From Pyrococcus furiosus DSM 3638 (lineage in GTDB: Archaea; Methanobacteriota_B; Thermococci; Thermococcales; Thermococcaceae): a DNA stretch of 64,000 nt. A program made the position numbers and the translations under genes. Location of the stretch: assembly GCF_000007305.1 (NCBI RefSeq), contig NC_003413.1, forward strand, positions 1,786,141 through 1,850,140, given 5' to 3'. Under the pieces are notes generated by a model that saw nothing but the letters and a program-made list of their open reading frames with translations, ran no database searches and was not told the origin of the DNA. Shown here in pieces: positions 46,963 to 57,092 of the stretch. Positions within the stretch are counted from its first letter, which is position 1, and every line of letters starts with the position of its first letter.

Positions 46963-49953
46963 GTGGTGAGGAGGAGTATTGTATTCTTTGTTATAAGTTT
47001 GTTATTGGGAGGCCTAGTTAATCCTAGTATTGTCCAAGCTAGTACTCAGGATCCCTATGAAGAGTTTTGGGAAATACTTTGGAGGGAGGCTAGGCTCGTT
47101 GGGGAGGCAGAATCTGGAAACACTACAGCAATAAACGAGTTAATAGAGAACTCCAAGGCTGGGGCTGAGAATGCCATAATAATCTCAACCCAAACCTGGC
47201 AAACCCTTCAAGAATTAAAATCAGCGGGAGTCAAATTGTACTATACTGAAGACGAGCTTAAGGAAATGATTGAGGAGATAAAGGCTAAAGGCCTCCCGCA
47301 AGAGACTGTACAAGCCTTAAAAAACGAAGGTTGGAGTGATGAAGAAATCGAGGAGTTCGAGCAGTACTTGATTGAGCATGCTGATGAAGTCAAGGGCGAC
47401 TTTAACATGAGCAAATTCCTAACAGACTTCTCAAACGCATTCATTAGAATAGCATTCAAATACAACAGTTACGAGGCGAGGGCACTAGAACTAAAATACT
47501 GGAAAGACTACCAATCAAAGCCTGGAGATACTCTAATAACCCGCGAAATCCCACCACAAATTGCAAGAGAGTGGATTAGTTTTTACCGCGCTTACCTCTT
47601 TGAAGGAATTGATGAAAAACTCTCCACCATTGAAAGGTTAAAGGCTAAGGAAGTTGAAGTGATAAAATCAAACCCCAAGGGAAGGGATGGGCACGTCATA
47701 ATAAGAAATTCAAACTTTTCAATTGTCTTTAACAAATTTAAGAGGATTCCAATCATCAAATGCACGTACTGGTGGAATGCAATCAAAGCCTACAACCTAA
47801 CACTACAAGTTGAGTCGATATTAAAAGCCCAAAAGCTGGGAAACTCTAACCCAGAATTAAATTACCTCCTGAATCACAAGGTGGTAGAACTGGCGAGGGC
47901 ATTAACGGCTGAATGTTATGGGGATGGAACAACACCAATTCCAAAGCCAATAATCACAATTCCAAAACCACCAAAAGATACGGATCTGCCATTAAATGAT
48001 CAAATTGCCCGGGAGGCTTTAATGGTTGGGGAGAGTGAGGGGATTCTTGTAATTAAGGCAGTCCGCGTGAATCCAGTTGAAGTCACGAGTGAGTACGCCA
48101 CTTATCAAGTTGAGGTGGAGATTGAGGCTCAGAATAATGCAGTTTACGACATTAACGTTGAGTTTGATGGAACATCACTCGAGGACACTGAAAAAGTTGG
48201 CATGCTGAATAAGGATGAGGTAAAGGTGATTAAGAGTACTGTCAGTGGGAAGGTTTACGGGAGTGGTAGTGTTACCGTTGCTGGAACAGTAAAAATCACT
48301 TACAAGTCTTACCGGGGGAATGCTCCAATGGCCATTCAAACAACTTCAATGAGTAAAAAGACCACTGAGAGAACTTATGAAGAGACAATAAGCTTGAAAG
48401 ATCCAGTGGATCCTAGCAAGGTTAGCGTCACACTTTCCATTGATGGGGATCGTGTGGAGGGTAGTGCCTTAACCTTCAAGGCTCGCGTGAGGAATGATAA
48501 TGAGGTTGGGATTAGTGGGTCTTGTACACTCAGCCTTGAAGTCCCAACTTCAGGCACGAGTAGGAGTTCTTACCAGAAGTCTGAAAGCTTTAACGCTGAG
48601 GGTAAGAGTACTGCTTTAGTCAATTTTGGCTCGGTTACATACTCTCGCTCTGGAACTTACAGTTACGTGCTAACTTGTAAGTTTGGACAGCATTCTAAGA
48701 GTGTAGATGGCGAGTTCACTGTAAGGAAAAAGTCTAGTGGCTCGCTAGGCATTACTACTGTAACGATAACTCCAAACTTGCCCAGGGCTGGGGAAATTGT
48801 TACATTCAAGGTTGAGGTTAAGAATTCCTACTCTAGCGGGAGGAACGTTAGCGTAAAGTTGTTCATTGATGATGTTGAGGTTGACTCTACTAGTGCTTAC
48901 ATTCCCCCAGACTCTACTAAAACCCTAACCCTCCAGTGGAGTGCTGAGGGTGGAGAGCACTCCTATGAAATTAAACTCTACAATCAGGGAGTAAAAGTTG
49001 AAGAAAAGAAAGGAGAACTGAACGTTTCTTCGGTAGAGTATGGGCTTTCTGGTTGGCTTGAGGTTGTTCCAAACCCGATTGAAGCGGGTAATAATGTGAG
49101 TGTTATCATTACTGTGAAGAATTCAGAGAATTACAAGCAAACATTGCCTATCGAGTTAGTTGATGATACTGGGAACGTTTGGTGGCCTCATGAGGATTAT
49201 TACGGTGTTAATTATTCAATCTCGAATGGGTATTTGACAATCTACGCCAACAAGACTGCAAGAATAACTGCAACCATAGGACCCTTAACTCAAAACACGA
49301 CCTTAATACTAAAAATAGGCGGGCGCCAAATGGCAAGTGAGGATGTTAAAGTCTTGGGAAGGGTTAATTGGTTAGAGTTGTCGAGAGTGTCTTGTAATGA
49401 TTTGGTTTTGAAGGTTGGTGGAACTCTTGACTACAAGGGTACGGCAACGTGTGTAGTTGAGCTTAGAAATCCAACTCGGAGTGGGGTTGCCATCGAGTTA
49501 GACGAATCGAGAGTCCTCTCAATAGACTTCCCAATGGATCATTCTAATGGGGTGATAACTCTGGATACTACTACAACGATCAAAGCTGGGGAGACTGGAA
49601 ATGTTTATATTACCTTTAAAGCTTGGACTTCAGACTTCACGGCATTTGCACGCTACTGGCTTCGTGGTTATTATCACCTGCCAGTAACAATTGAATTCGA
49701 GTTGAAAATGTCAAGGGGTAATAATTTCGAATACTCAAAATACGAGAAGTACAAAATCTCAACTCAAATCCAAGTAAAAACAAGCGACACAATCTACCTT
49801 GCAGTTTCAGCAGACATCGGATCATTCTTTACAGGTGGAGAAGGATTAAGGGGAATTGTAGTAGCATTTAAAGAAGGAAAACGAGCAAAAACTGTTTGGG
49901 AGATATTTAAGGTAGCACAGGCATTTATAAGAGGAATACTAAAGAAGTGGTGA
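46963..49953 (+). CDS. Very large secreted protein with CARDB-like domains
   Basis: A 996-residue exported protein. The signal peptide (residues about 3-26, ending VQAS) is followed by a helical region of about 300 residues. Then come three or more Ig-like/CARDB beta domains (about 360-800) with repeating patterns such as VSVTLSIDGDRVEG, ITITPNLPRAGEIVTFKVEV-like and VVPNPIEAGNNVSVIITVKN. There are many N-glycosylation sites and no C-terminal anchor. CARDB domains usually mediate adhesion or assembly. The GTG at 46963 follows GGTGATTT. The downstream membrane protein starts 6 bp later and may be its partner. Function unknown; it lies in an accessory segment. Confidence 0.75.
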   Translation: MVRRSIVFFVISLLLGGLVNPSIVQASTQDPYEEFWEILWREARLVGEAESGNTTAINELIENSKAGAENAIIISTQTWQTLQELKSAGVKLYYTEDELKEMIEEIKAKGLPQETVQALKNEGWSDEEIEEFEQYLIEHADEVKGDFNMSKFLTDFSNAFIRIAFKYNSYEARALELKYWKDYQSKPGDTLITREIPPQIAREWISFYRAYLFEGIDEKLSTIERLKAKEVEVIKSNPKGRDGHVIIRNSNFSIVFNKFKRIPIIKCTYWWNAIKAYNLTLQVESILKAQKLGNSNPELNYLLNHKVVELARALTAECYGDGTTPIPKPIITIPKPPKDTDLPLNDQIAREALMVGESEGILVIKAVRVNPVEVTSEYATYQVEVEIEAQNNAVYDINVEFDGTSLEDTEKVGMLNKDEVKVIKSTVSGKVYGSGSVTVAGTVKITYKSYRGNAPMAIQTTSMSKKTTERTYEETISLKDPVDPSKVSVTLSIDGDRVEGSALTFKARVRNDNEVGISGSCTLSLEVPTSGTSRSSYQKSESFNAEGKSTALVNFGSVTYSRSGTYSYVLTCKFGQHSKSVDGEFTVRKKSSGSLGITTVTITPNLPRAGEIVTFKVEVKNSYSSGRNVSVKLFIDDVEVDSTSAYIPPDSTKTLTLQWSAEGGEHSYEIKLYNQGVKVEEKKGELNVSSVEYGLSGWLEVVPNPIEAGNNVSVIITVKNSENYKQTLPIELVDDTGNVWWPHEDYYGVNYSISNGYLTIYANKTARITATIGPLTQNTTLILKIGGRQMASEDVKVLGRVNWLELSRVSCNDLVLKVGGTLDYKGTATCVVELRNPTRSGVAIELDESRVLSIDFPMDHSNGVITLDTTTTIKAGETGNVYITFKAWTSDFTAFARYWLRGYYHLPVTIEFELKMSRGNNFEYSKYEKYKISTQIQVKTSDTIYLAVSADIGSFFTGGEGLRGIVVAFKEGKRAKTVWEIFKVAQAFIRGILKKW

Positions 49954-49959
49954 GTCAAA

Positions 49960-50499
49960 ATGGTGGGGAGTGTTTATACTCTGTTTCTTTATTTTTCCAT
50001 TATTCTTGGAGTGATTGTAGGAGTTAGAACAAGGTCTTTCCATTCCTCCTTGGCGGTTTTAGTATTTTCCTCAACCTTTGTTGCGGGAATTAAGTATAAC
50101 AATTCATACATTGCAATCATCTCGTGGCTTGCTCTATCTACATTATCCTCTTACTTATTCCACTTGAACGTCATAATAAAGTCCAGGAAGGATGAGAGTG
50201 TTAGCAACGTGCTTATGGGGTACCTCCTAGGATTCTTTATATTACTTACCCTCAAGCTTCATGGAGCAGGATGGATATTATCCATCTTGGCCAGTTACTG
50301 GGTCTTCTATATACTCCTAATGTTTGATTATAGCAAAAACAGAAGAGCTTATTATCTTCTTAAGACCCTCTGGATCATCTTCTCCTGGGGAGCGTTGATT
50401 GAAGCGTTTGGACTTCAGAAAGAATTGTTGCCCTTCCTTGTAGTGTATACTTTGATTTTTATCCTCTGGTTCAAGAGGCAAGAGTACAGCCCTACATAA
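49960..50499 (+). CDS. Small multi-pass membrane protein
   Basis: A 179-residue hydrophobic protein with about five or six membrane helices and no recognised family. Short basic loops ([16 protein letters not shown]) suggest orientation but no catalytic residues are apparent. GGTGAGTCAAA precedes the ATG, 6 bp after the large secreted protein, so the pair is one transcription unit. Next is the IS607-family remnant. Confidence 0.72.
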   Translation: MVGSVYTLFLYFSIILGVIVGVRTRSFHSSLAVLVFSSTFVAGIKYNNSYIAIISWLALSTLSSYLFHLNVIIKSRKDESVSNVLMGYLLGFFILLTLKLHGAGWILSILASYWVFYILLMFDYSKNRRAYYLLKTLWIIFSWGALIEAFGLQKELLPFLVVYTLIFILWFKRQEYSPT

Positions 50500-50591
50500 A
50501 GTTTTTGAAAGTTAAAACCGTTTCTAATTGTTTTTCTTTTTGTGTAATTTCATGGAAAATAATGGAAAGGGTGAGTGTGCACTTTATATAT

Positions 50592-51186
50592 ATGGAGAGG
50601 CATTATACTTTGAAAGAGGCATCAAAAATCCTTGGAGTTACTGTAAAAACACTTCAGAATTGGGACAAACAGGGAAAAATCAGAGTTATCAGAACACCTG
50701 GTGGGCGAAGAAGCATTCCAGAAAGTGAAATAAAGAGGATACTCGGAATCCACGAGGAGAGAAAAGTGGTTGGTTATGCAAGAGTCTCAAGTAGAACACA
50801 AAAAGATGACTTGAAGAGGCAAGTACAGGCAATCCAACAGTATGCGAAAGAAAAAGGCTGGAATGTTGAAATCCTCAAGGACATTAGTTCGGGATTGAAT
50901 GAAAAGAGGAAAAACTCCTCAAAATGGTGGCAAACAAGAAAGTGTCAAAGTCATCATCACACATCCCGACAGACTAACAAGATTTGGATTCAAAACACTC
51001 AAAACACTCTTTCAAGCCCTTGGAACAGAGATAATAATAATCAACGAAACTCAAAAAGAGCTAAGAGAAGAACTCATTGAAGACTTGATAACAATCATCT
51101 CGCACTTTGCTGGTAAATTATATGGAATGCATTCCCACAAGTACAAAGAGGTTGTAGAGAATGAAAAACAACTCCTCCAAGAATGA
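50592..51186 (+). pseudogene. tnpA: IS607 TnpA serine recombinase, two frameshifts
   Basis: Serine-family transposase. It begins with a MerR-like helix-turn-helix ([20 protein letters not shown]) and the recombinase domain with catalytic Ser in [17 protein letters not shown]. The frame breaks at about 50910-50914, where an A5 run needs a sixth A to read on as [11 protein letters not shown]. It breaks again near 50948 (a G missing before GTCATC), after which [17 protein letters not shown] continues to the stop at 51186. ATG 50592 begins the family's usual N terminus; 29 codons open upstream look non-coding. No intact enzyme can be made without two corrections. Confidence 0.85.
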
Positions 51187-52395
51187 AACCATCGTCAAGG
51201 CATACTCAATCCCACTCCAACCTGATAAGATTATCCTAGACTTTATTGAAGAGTATCACAAACTGGCAAAAATCACTCTTGAAAAAAATCCTTAGTACTG
51301 AAAAATTCACGAAAGTCGAGAGGAAGCAACTCCGAGACAAACTCCTCAAAGAGTGGAATTATGCCGCCCACTACGTTGACTCCGCAATAAACCAAATGCT
51401 TGGGCTTGTAAAGTCCTACAAGCGGAAACTCAGGAGGGGCAAGAAAGTTCGGGAACCAAAGCTGAAGAAGAAATTCGTTTATGTAAAATCCACACTCTTC
51501 ACCCTCAAGGGTTCAGTGCTGAGGATAACAATAATCCCAAGAAAATATTATCTAGAGGTGAATCTGGCAAATTATCCTTACCTACTCCCATTCCTGAAGG
51601 AATTGTTTGAGGGAAAAATAAAACTCGGTGGATTGTTTTTGTTTCCAGATAAACTCGTTTTGAACTTTGTAAAAACTGTAGAGTACTTCAAGCCAAGGGA
51701 TTGGATGAGTGTGGACATAAACTTGACCAACGTTACCGTTTTGGCCAATTTAACAGTTTACAATTTCGACACTCGCGAACTGTATCACATTCACCGTGTT
51801 TACGAGGTAAAAAGACAGAAAATCCAGAAGATTTCAGCGTGGAATAAAAAACTGAGTGAAAAACTCTTGAAGAAGTATTCAAGGAGAGAGAGGAATAAGT
51901 CAAAGGATTTCCTGCACAAGTTGGCCAACAAGATTGTTGAGATTGCGAGGGAAAGAGGAATGGGTATAATTCTCGAGGATTTGAATGGTATAAAGGAGAA
52001 TGTCTTGAGGGGTTCAAAGGGTTTAAATAGAAAACTCTCCAAGTGGAATGCTCGTGAATTGCAAAGGTTGATAGAGTATAAGGCTAAGTGGTTTGGTGTT
52101 CCTGTTTGTTTATGTTAATCCGAGGAATTCTTCCCGCACTTGCCCCGTATGCGGGGGTCGATTAATACCCCAAGAGGGGCGGTTAATGAAGTGCTCGAAT
52201 TGTGGTTTGGTTGAGGATAGGGATTTTATTGCCGTCTTAAACCTTCGGATGTGGGGCCCTGGGGTTGCCCTGAAAGGGTTGGAGGTTCCGAGTCTCGATG
52301 AAGGGCCGATGAAGACCAATCCCTACGGGGTTATAGCAGTAGAAAAACAAAGAATTGGAATAAAATTCCACAAAATCACACCAAAACCCCCGTAG
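51161..52395 (+). pseudogene. tnpB: IS607 TnpB (RNA-guided nuclease ancestor), two frameshifts
   Basis: Cas12-like TnpB protein. It starts [18 protein letters not shown] at 51161 and is shifted by an extra A in the A7 run near 51285. It then reads on through the RuvC regions: Asp in SVDINLTNVTV and Glu in IILEDLNGIKE. A second shift comes from an extra T near 52107 (CCTGTTTG). The last part holds the zinc site CPVCG...CSNCG and the third acidic residue in DRDFIAVLNL. All catalytic residues therefore survive, but three frames are needed. The tail after 52250 overlaps the region where IS607 elements encode their guide RNA. Confidence 0.85.
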
Positions 52396-52397
52396 GG
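52321..52397 (+). repeat. Inverted repeat at right end of IS607 element, possible omega-RNA scaffold
   Basis: CCCTACGGGGTT (52321-52332) pairs with AACCCCCGTAGGG (52385-52397) apart from one extra C, closing a loop of about 52 bases. The loop contains a smaller hairpin (GGAAT...ATTCC). A structured 3' end overlapping tnpB is where TnpB-associated omega RNAs lie, so this is a candidate scaffold remnant. Confidence 0.55.
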
Positions 52398-52481
52398 AGA
52401 ACCCCTCACCAAAAGATTAGACTTTGAGGAAAAGATAACCTTAATAAGCTCCTGCACTTCTTCTTTCTTTGGTGACGTGAA

Positions 52482-52895
52482 ATGGCTATACTTGGACATA
52501 ACATAATAAGAGTAGAGTTTGAGAAAAACCCTGTTCCTGGGGGCCAGGTTGAGGTTTCGCTAAACCCCAAGATTGAGGAGCTCAGGCTAGGGGAGATAAA
52601 TCTTCCAAATGGCAAAGTTAAGGGTATAGAGGTGGAGCTAACGTACAATATCATTTATTCTCCCGAAGTTGGAAAGGGAATGATAAGAATGATCGTCTTT
52701 TATCTTCCCAGGAATAGAGAGGATGTAGATAACATTCTCGACAACTGGGAGAAGGAGAAAAAGCTACCTGGAGAGCTCGTTGCTGAGGTAGTAAACTTTG
52801 CAAACAACTTGCTGATTCCCTTCGCTATGATGATAACAAAGGAAATGGGAATGCCATCTCCAATTCCAATTCCTAGGGTTGTAGTTAGACAGTAG
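52482..52895 (+). CDS. Conserved hypothetical protein
   Basis: A 137-residue soluble protein without a recognised family. It begins with a beta-rich half (HNIIRVEFEKNPVPGGQVEVS, then GIEVELTYNIIYSP) and ends with a helical half and a Pro-rich tail (PSPIPIPRVVVRQ). GGTGACGTGAA precedes the ATG. It is next to ftsZ on the same strand, but ftsZ has its own TATA box, so a division role is not implied. Confidence 0.72.
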   Translation: MAILGHNIIRVEFEKNPVPGGQVEVSLNPKIEELRLGEINLPNGKVKGIEVELTYNIIYSPEVGKGMIRMIVFYLPRNREDVDNILDNWEKEKKLPGELVAEVVNFANNLLIPFAMMITKEMGMPSPIPIPRVVVRQ

Positions 52896-52963
52896 GGTGA
52901 AGTTTATATATTTTTGTTTACCAAATTTTTACCCAGAGTGTCAATTAACGGGGGGTTCGAAGT

Positions 52964-54082
52964 ATGCTAAAGCTCGTAGAGAATGTCGTTGGAAGAGTCT
53001 CCGAAGAGGAAAATAAGGTCCCTGAAGTTCAAGTTCCTCAGTCAAGCATAGATGAGGAGTTAAAGAAAATAGTAGAGCAGATAAAAGCAAGGATTTACGT
53101 TGTCGGTGTCGGTGGAGCTGGATGTAATACTGTGAATAGAATGATGGAAGTTGGTGTTACCGGAGCAAAGATAATTGCCGTGAACACCGATGCCCAGGAC
53201 TTGCTAAAGGTTAAGGCCCACCAGAAGATACTAATTGGGAAGGAATTGACAAGGGGTCTTGGGGCAGGTAACGATCCAAAGATTGGAGAAGAGGCTGCGA
53301 AGGAGAGTGAGAGGGAGCTTAGAGATGCACTTGAAGGGGCCGACATGGTATTCATCACCTGTGGACTTGGAGGAGGAACTGGAACTGGTGCCGCTCCAGT
53401 TATAGCTGAGATTGCTAGGAAGATGGGAGCATTGACGGTTTCAGTAGTTACTTTACCCTTCACCATGGAGGGAATTAGAAGGGCCAAGAATGCTGAATAT
53501 GGGCTAAAGAGGCTAGTCAAGTATTCGGACACCGTGATAGTAATTCCCAATGATAAGCTCCTGGAGGTGGCACCAAAGCTGCCGATTCAGATGGCATTCA
53601 AGGTTGCAGATGAAATCCTCGTTCAGGCAGTAAAGGGAATAACGGAGCTCATAACCAAGCCTGGACTTGTTAATCTGGACTTCAATGACGTTAGAGCTGT
53701 AATGAAGGATGGAGGAGTTGCAATGATTGGAATTGGAGAGAGTGACAGCGAGAAGAGAGCTTTGGAGGCAGCTGAGCAGGCATTGAATAGTCCATTGCTT
53801 GATGTTGACATAAGCGGAGCCACAGGTGCTCTCATCCACATAAGCGGTGCAGATGTTAAGCTAGAGGAAGCTCAACAGATAATAGAGTATGTCACAAGAA
53901 ACGTCGATCCAAAGGCCCAGGTGATTTGGGGAATACAGCTGGAGCCAGAGCTTGAGAAGACAATTAGAGTAATGGTTGTCATCACAGGAGTTACATCAAG
54001 ATATATCACTCCCGAGGAAGAAACACCACTTGAAACTCCTGAAGAATCACCATCAATTGAAATCAGCATACCAGAGCTTTAG
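52964..54082 (+). CDS. ftsZ: Cell division protein FtsZ
   Basis: Tubulin-like GTPase forming the division ring. It is 372 residues. An N-terminal ~40-residue arm precedes [15 protein letters not shown]; the tubulin signature [10 protein letters not shown] lies at about residues 136-145; the T7 loop is [11 protein letters not shown] with catalytic Asp residues. The C-terminal tail is acidic ([16 protein letters not shown]). TATA-like TTTATATA near 52904-52911 serves it. It lies upstream of secE-spt5, a common arrangement in Thermococcales. Confidence 0.95.
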   Translation: MLKLVENVVGRVSEEENKVPEVQVPQSSIDEELKKIVEQIKARIYVVGVGGAGCNTVNRMMEVGVTGAKIIAVNTDAQDLLKVKAHQKILIGKELTRGLGAGNDPKIGEEAAKESERELRDALEGADMVFITCGLGGGTGTGAAPVIAEIARKMGALTVSVVTLPFTMEGIRRAKNAEYGLKRLVKYSDTVIVIPNDKLLEVAPKLPIQMAFKVADEILVQAVKGITELITKPGLVNLDFNDVRAVMKDGGVAMIGIGESDSEKRALEAAEQALNSPLLDVDISGATGALIHISGADVKLEEAQQIIEYVTRNVDPKAQVIWGIQLEPELEKTIRVMVVITGVTSRYITPEEETPLETPEESPSIEISIPEL

Positions 54083-54138
54083 TTGCCTTTCCTAAAATTT
54101 TTAAATAAAACTGTGACCATGGAAGTGGGGGGCAAGGA

Positions 54139-54324
54139 ATGGCAGAATTACAGGAGAGAATCAGGCACTTCTGGAAGGAGTCAAGAAGAGCCTTCCTCGT
54201 GACAAAGAAGCCTAACTGGGCTACTTATAAGAGGGCAGCAAAAATAACTGGGCTCGGAATCATTTTAATTGGTCTAATTGGGATGCTAATAAGAATTGTG
54301 GGAATCTTAATCCTTGGAGGGTAA
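54139..54324 (+). CDS. secE: Preprotein translocase subunit SecE (Sec61 gamma)
   Basis: Small essential part of the SecYEG export channel. It is 61 residues: an amphipathic helix (LQERIRHFWKESRRAFLVTKKP) lying on the membrane, then one membrane helix (GLGIILIGLIGMLIRIVGIL). GGGGGCAAGGA precedes the ATG. It is followed by spt5 after 3 bp, the conserved secE-nusG order seen in both bacteria and archaea. Confidence 0.92.
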   Translation: MAELQERIRHFWKESRRAFLVTKKPNWATYKRAAKITGLGIILIGLIGMLIRIVGILILGG

Positions 54325-54327
54325 AAG

Positions 54328-54786
54328 ATGGCAGGGAAAATCTTTGCTGTGAGAGTGACTCATGGACAGGAAGAGACAACTGCAAAGCTAATTTACAGTA
54401 AGGTTAGAACTTACAATCTTCCTATCTATGCTATTCTGGCTCCTTCTAGAGTTAAAGGATATATTTTTGTTGAGGCTCCAAATAAAGGCGTTGTGGATGA
54501 GGCAATAAGGGGAATTAGACACGCTAGAGGTGTTCTTCCAGGAGAGGTTCCCTTTAAGGAAATAGAGCACTTTCTAGAGGAGAAGCCAGCTGTTAGTGGG
54601 CTTGAACCTGGAGACCTCGTTGAAGTTATTGCCGGTCCATTTAAGGGACAAAAGGCAAAAGTTGTCAAAATTGATGAGAGTAAGGATGAAGTTGTTGTTC
54701 AGTTCATTGATGCCATAGTTCCCATTCCCGTTACCATAAAGGGAGATTACGTTAGGCTTATAAGCAAGCTGCAGAAGGAGGAGTGA
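54328..54786 (+). CDS. spt5: Transcription elongation factor Spt5 (NusG)
   Basis: Processivity factor that binds the RNA polymerase clamp together with Spt4. It is 152 residues. The NGN domain (about 1-85; [25 protein letters not shown]) is followed by a KOW domain ([21 protein letters not shown]). It is in the secE-spt5-rpl11 transcript; the gap to rpl11 is 11 bp. Confidence 0.94.
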
Positions 54787-54797
54787 GGTGAGAAGAA

Positions 54798-55292
54798 ATG
54801 CCAAAGCAGGTAGTTGAGGTGCTTGTTGAGGGTGGAAAGGCCACTCCCGGTCCTCCCCTTGGTCCAGCAATTGGTCCACTAGGATTAAACGTTAAGCAGG
54901 TCGTTGATAAGATCAATGAGGCGACAAAGGACTTTGCTGGCATGCAAGTTCCAGTGAAGATCATAGTTGATCCAGTTACAAAGCAGTTCGAAATTGAAGT
55001 CGGTGTTCCACCAACAAGCCAACTGATAAAGAAGGAACTTGGGCTCGAGAAGGGAAGTGGAGAGCCAAAGCACAATATAGTTGGCAACTTGACAATGGAG
55101 CAGGTCATAAAGATAGCTAAGATGAAGAAGGATCAGATGCTTGCTTTAACACTTAAGGCCGCCGCAAAGGAAGTTATAGGAACAGCACTGAGCATGGGAG
55201 TTACAGTGGAAGGAAAGGATCCTAGGGAAGTGCAAAAGGAAATTGATGAGGGGGTTTACGACGAGTTGTTTGAGAAGGCTGAGAAGGAGTAG
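54798..55292 (+). CDS. rpl11: Ribosomal protein L11
   Basis: Large-subunit protein at the GTPase-associated centre, where it supports the L10-L12 stalk. It is 164 residues. The N-terminal domain shows [20 protein letters not shown] and the C-terminal rRNA-binding domain carries [32 protein letters not shown] precedes the ATG. A 78-bp gap with a TATA-like AATTTAAAAACATT follows, so L1 probably has an extra promoter. Confidence 0.95.
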   Translation: MPKQVVEVLVEGGKATPGPPLGPAIGPLGLNVKQVVDKINEATKDFAGMQVPVKIIVDPVTKQFEIEVGVPPTSQLIKKELGLEKGSGEPKHNIVGNLTMEQVIKIAKMKKDQMLALTLKAAAKEVIGTALSMGVTVEGKDPREVQKEIDEGVYDELFEKAEKE

Positions 55293-55303
55293 AGGATAAG
55301 AAA

Positions 55304-55317
55304 AATTTAAAAACATT
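55304..55317 (+). promoter_or_regulatory. Probable internal promoter before L1
   Basis: AATTTAAAAACATT in the 78-bp gap between L11 and L1 resembles a TATA box with an A-rich BRE to its left (AAGAAA). It would place a start about 25 bp downstream and a leader of roughly 30-35 bases before L1. Inference from sequence only. Confidence 0.4.
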
Positions 55318-55370
55318 TTCTTTTACCCACCACTTGATTTTTATTTAAAAAATATAGGAGGGAAGCTACA

Positions 55371-56021
55371 ATGCCCTTTGACAGGCAGAAAATCGTGAAA
55401 GCGGTGAAGGAGGCTAAGGCCCGGGCCAAGCCGCGTAACTTCACACAGAGTGTCGAAGTGGCAGTGAACTTGAAGGATATTGACCTTAAGAGACCTGAAA
55501 ATAGATTTAAGCTTGAGGTAGTCCTTCCTCATGGGAGAGGGAAGGATGTTAAGATCGCGGTCATCGCTGATGGTGCCGTTGCTGAGGCGGCGAGGAAGCT
55601 CGGGCTAGATGTTATTAGTAGTGCGGAGTTGGAGGAGATTGCGAGCAGCCCAAGGCAAGCTAGAAAGCTTGCTAAAAAGTACGACTTCTTTATTGCCGAA
55701 GCCCCCTTGATGCCAAAGATCGGTAGATACCTGGGTAGGTATCTAGGTCCCAGGAACAAGATGCCCGTTGTAGTCCCCCCAACACTTACTGACCTAACTC
55801 CAATAGTTGAAAAATTAAAGAAAACCGTAAGAATACAGCTCAAGAACAACCCAGTTGTCCACGCTCCAGTAGGAACAGAAAAAATGAGTGATGAAGAGAT
55901 TGCAGAGAACATTGAGGCAGTCCTCAACGCAATAATAGGAAAGCTCGAGAGGGGAGAGAGTCAAGTTAAGTCAGTGTACGTTAAGACAACAATGGGCCCA
56001 GCTGTTAAGATAGAGGGGTGA
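55371..56021 (+). CDS. rpl1: Ribosomal protein L1
   Basis: Mobile L1-stalk protein that helps release deacylated tRNA. It is 216 residues with two domains. Visible are the conserved N-terminal [11 protein letters not shown], the insertion domain from about residue 65, the [13 protein letters not shown] loop, and the closing [22 protein letters not shown] precedes the ATG. L10 starts 5 bp after the stop. Archaeal L1 often represses its own message; no matching site was verified here. Confidence 0.95.
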
Positions 56022-56026
56022 TGTGA

Positions 56027-57046
56027 ATGGCTCACGTAGCCGAGTGGAAGAAAAAGGAAGTTGAAGAGCTCGCAAATCTAATCAAAAGTTATCCAGTAGT
56101 TGCACTGGTTGACGTTTCAAGCATGCCTGCTTACCCACTTTCACAGATGAGGAGGTTAATCAGGGAAAACAATGGCCTCCTTAGGGTGTCTAGGAACACT
56201 CTCATAGAGCTTGCAATAAAGAAGGTTGCTCAAGAACTAGGAAAGCCAGAGCTTGAAAAGCTAATAAACTACATAGAGGGCGGAGCTGGAATTTTAGTTA
56301 CAACAATGAATCCATTCAAGCTTTACAAGTTCCTTCAGCAGAACAGACAACCTGCCCCAGCCAAACCTGGAGCAAAGGTTCCTAAGGATGTCGTAATTCC
56401 CGCCGGTCCAACTTCTCTAGCTCCTGGGCCAATAGTTGGTCAGATGCAGGCCATGGGAATACCTGCAAGAATCGAGAGGGGTAAGGTAACAATACAAAAG
56501 GACACCGTTGTGCTGAAGGCTGGAGAAGAGATAACTCCCGAGTTAGCAAATATTCTTAATGCTCTCGGAATTCAACCACTTGAAGTAGGTTTGGACTTGC
56601 TTGCTGTTTATGAGGATGGAATAATTTACACCCCAGACGTATTGGCCATCGATGAGAGCGAGTACATAAACATGCTCCAAAAGGCCTACATGCACGCATT
56701 CAACTTGGCAGTAAACATAGCCTATCCAACGCCTCAGACAATCGAAGCAATTATTCAGAAGGCATTCCTCAACGCAAAGGCTGTGGCCGTGGAAGCTGGC
56801 TACATTACCAAGGAGACAATCTCAGATATCATTGGAAGGGCCATCAGAGCAATGCTACTCCTTGCCCAGCAATTGCCTGAAGATGTGCTAGATGAGAAGA
56901 CCAAAGAGCTTTTAAGTGCACAGGCTCAAGTTAGCGTAGCCCAGGTTGAGGAGGAAAAGAAGGAGGAAAAGGTTGAAGAGGAAAAAGAGGATGAAGAAGC
57001 CTCCGAGGAGGAGGCTCTTGCCGGATTGAGTGCTCTATTTGGATGA
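56027..57046 (+). CDS. rpl10: Ribosomal stalk protein L10 (P0)
   Basis: Base of the ribosomal stalk, anchoring L12 dimers to rRNA. It is 339 residues, the long archaeal/eukaryotic form. The rRNA-binding domain comes first, then an extra domain (about 110-190), then a long helix that binds L12 dimers, and a Lys/Glu tail ending [13 protein letters not shown]. That ending is the same as in L12, and is the factor-recruiting peptide. The stop is 46 bp before the L12 start. Confidence 0.95.
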   Translation: MAHVAEWKKKEVEELANLIKSYPVVALVDVSSMPAYPLSQMRRLIRENNGLLRVSRNTLIELAIKKVAQELGKPELEKLINYIEGGAGILVTTMNPFKLYKFLQQNRQPAPAKPGAKVPKDVVIPAGPTSLAPGPIVGQMQAMGIPARIERGKVTIQKDTVVLKAGEEITPELANILNALGIQPLEVGLDLLAVYEDGIIYTPDVLAIDESEYINMLQKAYMHAFNLAVNIAYPTPQTIEAIIQKAFLNAKAVAVEAGYITKETISDIIGRAIRAMLLLAQQLPEDVLDEKTKELLSAQAQVSVAQVEEEKKEEKVEEEKEDEEASEEEALAGLSALFG

Positions 57047-57092
57047 ATCACGCGTACTCTCAATAAATAAAGCTGATCGGAGGTGTGAAGAG

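Larger units (their letters stand above)
50520..52405 (+). mobile_element. Degenerate IS607-family insertion sequence
   Basis: Contains a serine recombinase gene (tnpA) followed by a tnpB gene overlapping it by 26 bp, the standard IS607 order. Both are broken by two frameshifts each. The right end holds an inverted repeat (52321-52332 with 52385-52397). Exact ends are not visible: IS607 elements lack terminal inverted repeats and target duplications, so my limits are approximate. It separates the secreted-protein pair from conserved genes at 52482. Confidence 0.8.

Noticed and set aside
50505-50591. N-terminal extension of the IS607 recombinase
   Set aside because: The 29 extra codons are Cys/Phe/Val-rich with no ribosome-binding site; the family N terminus begins at 50592.
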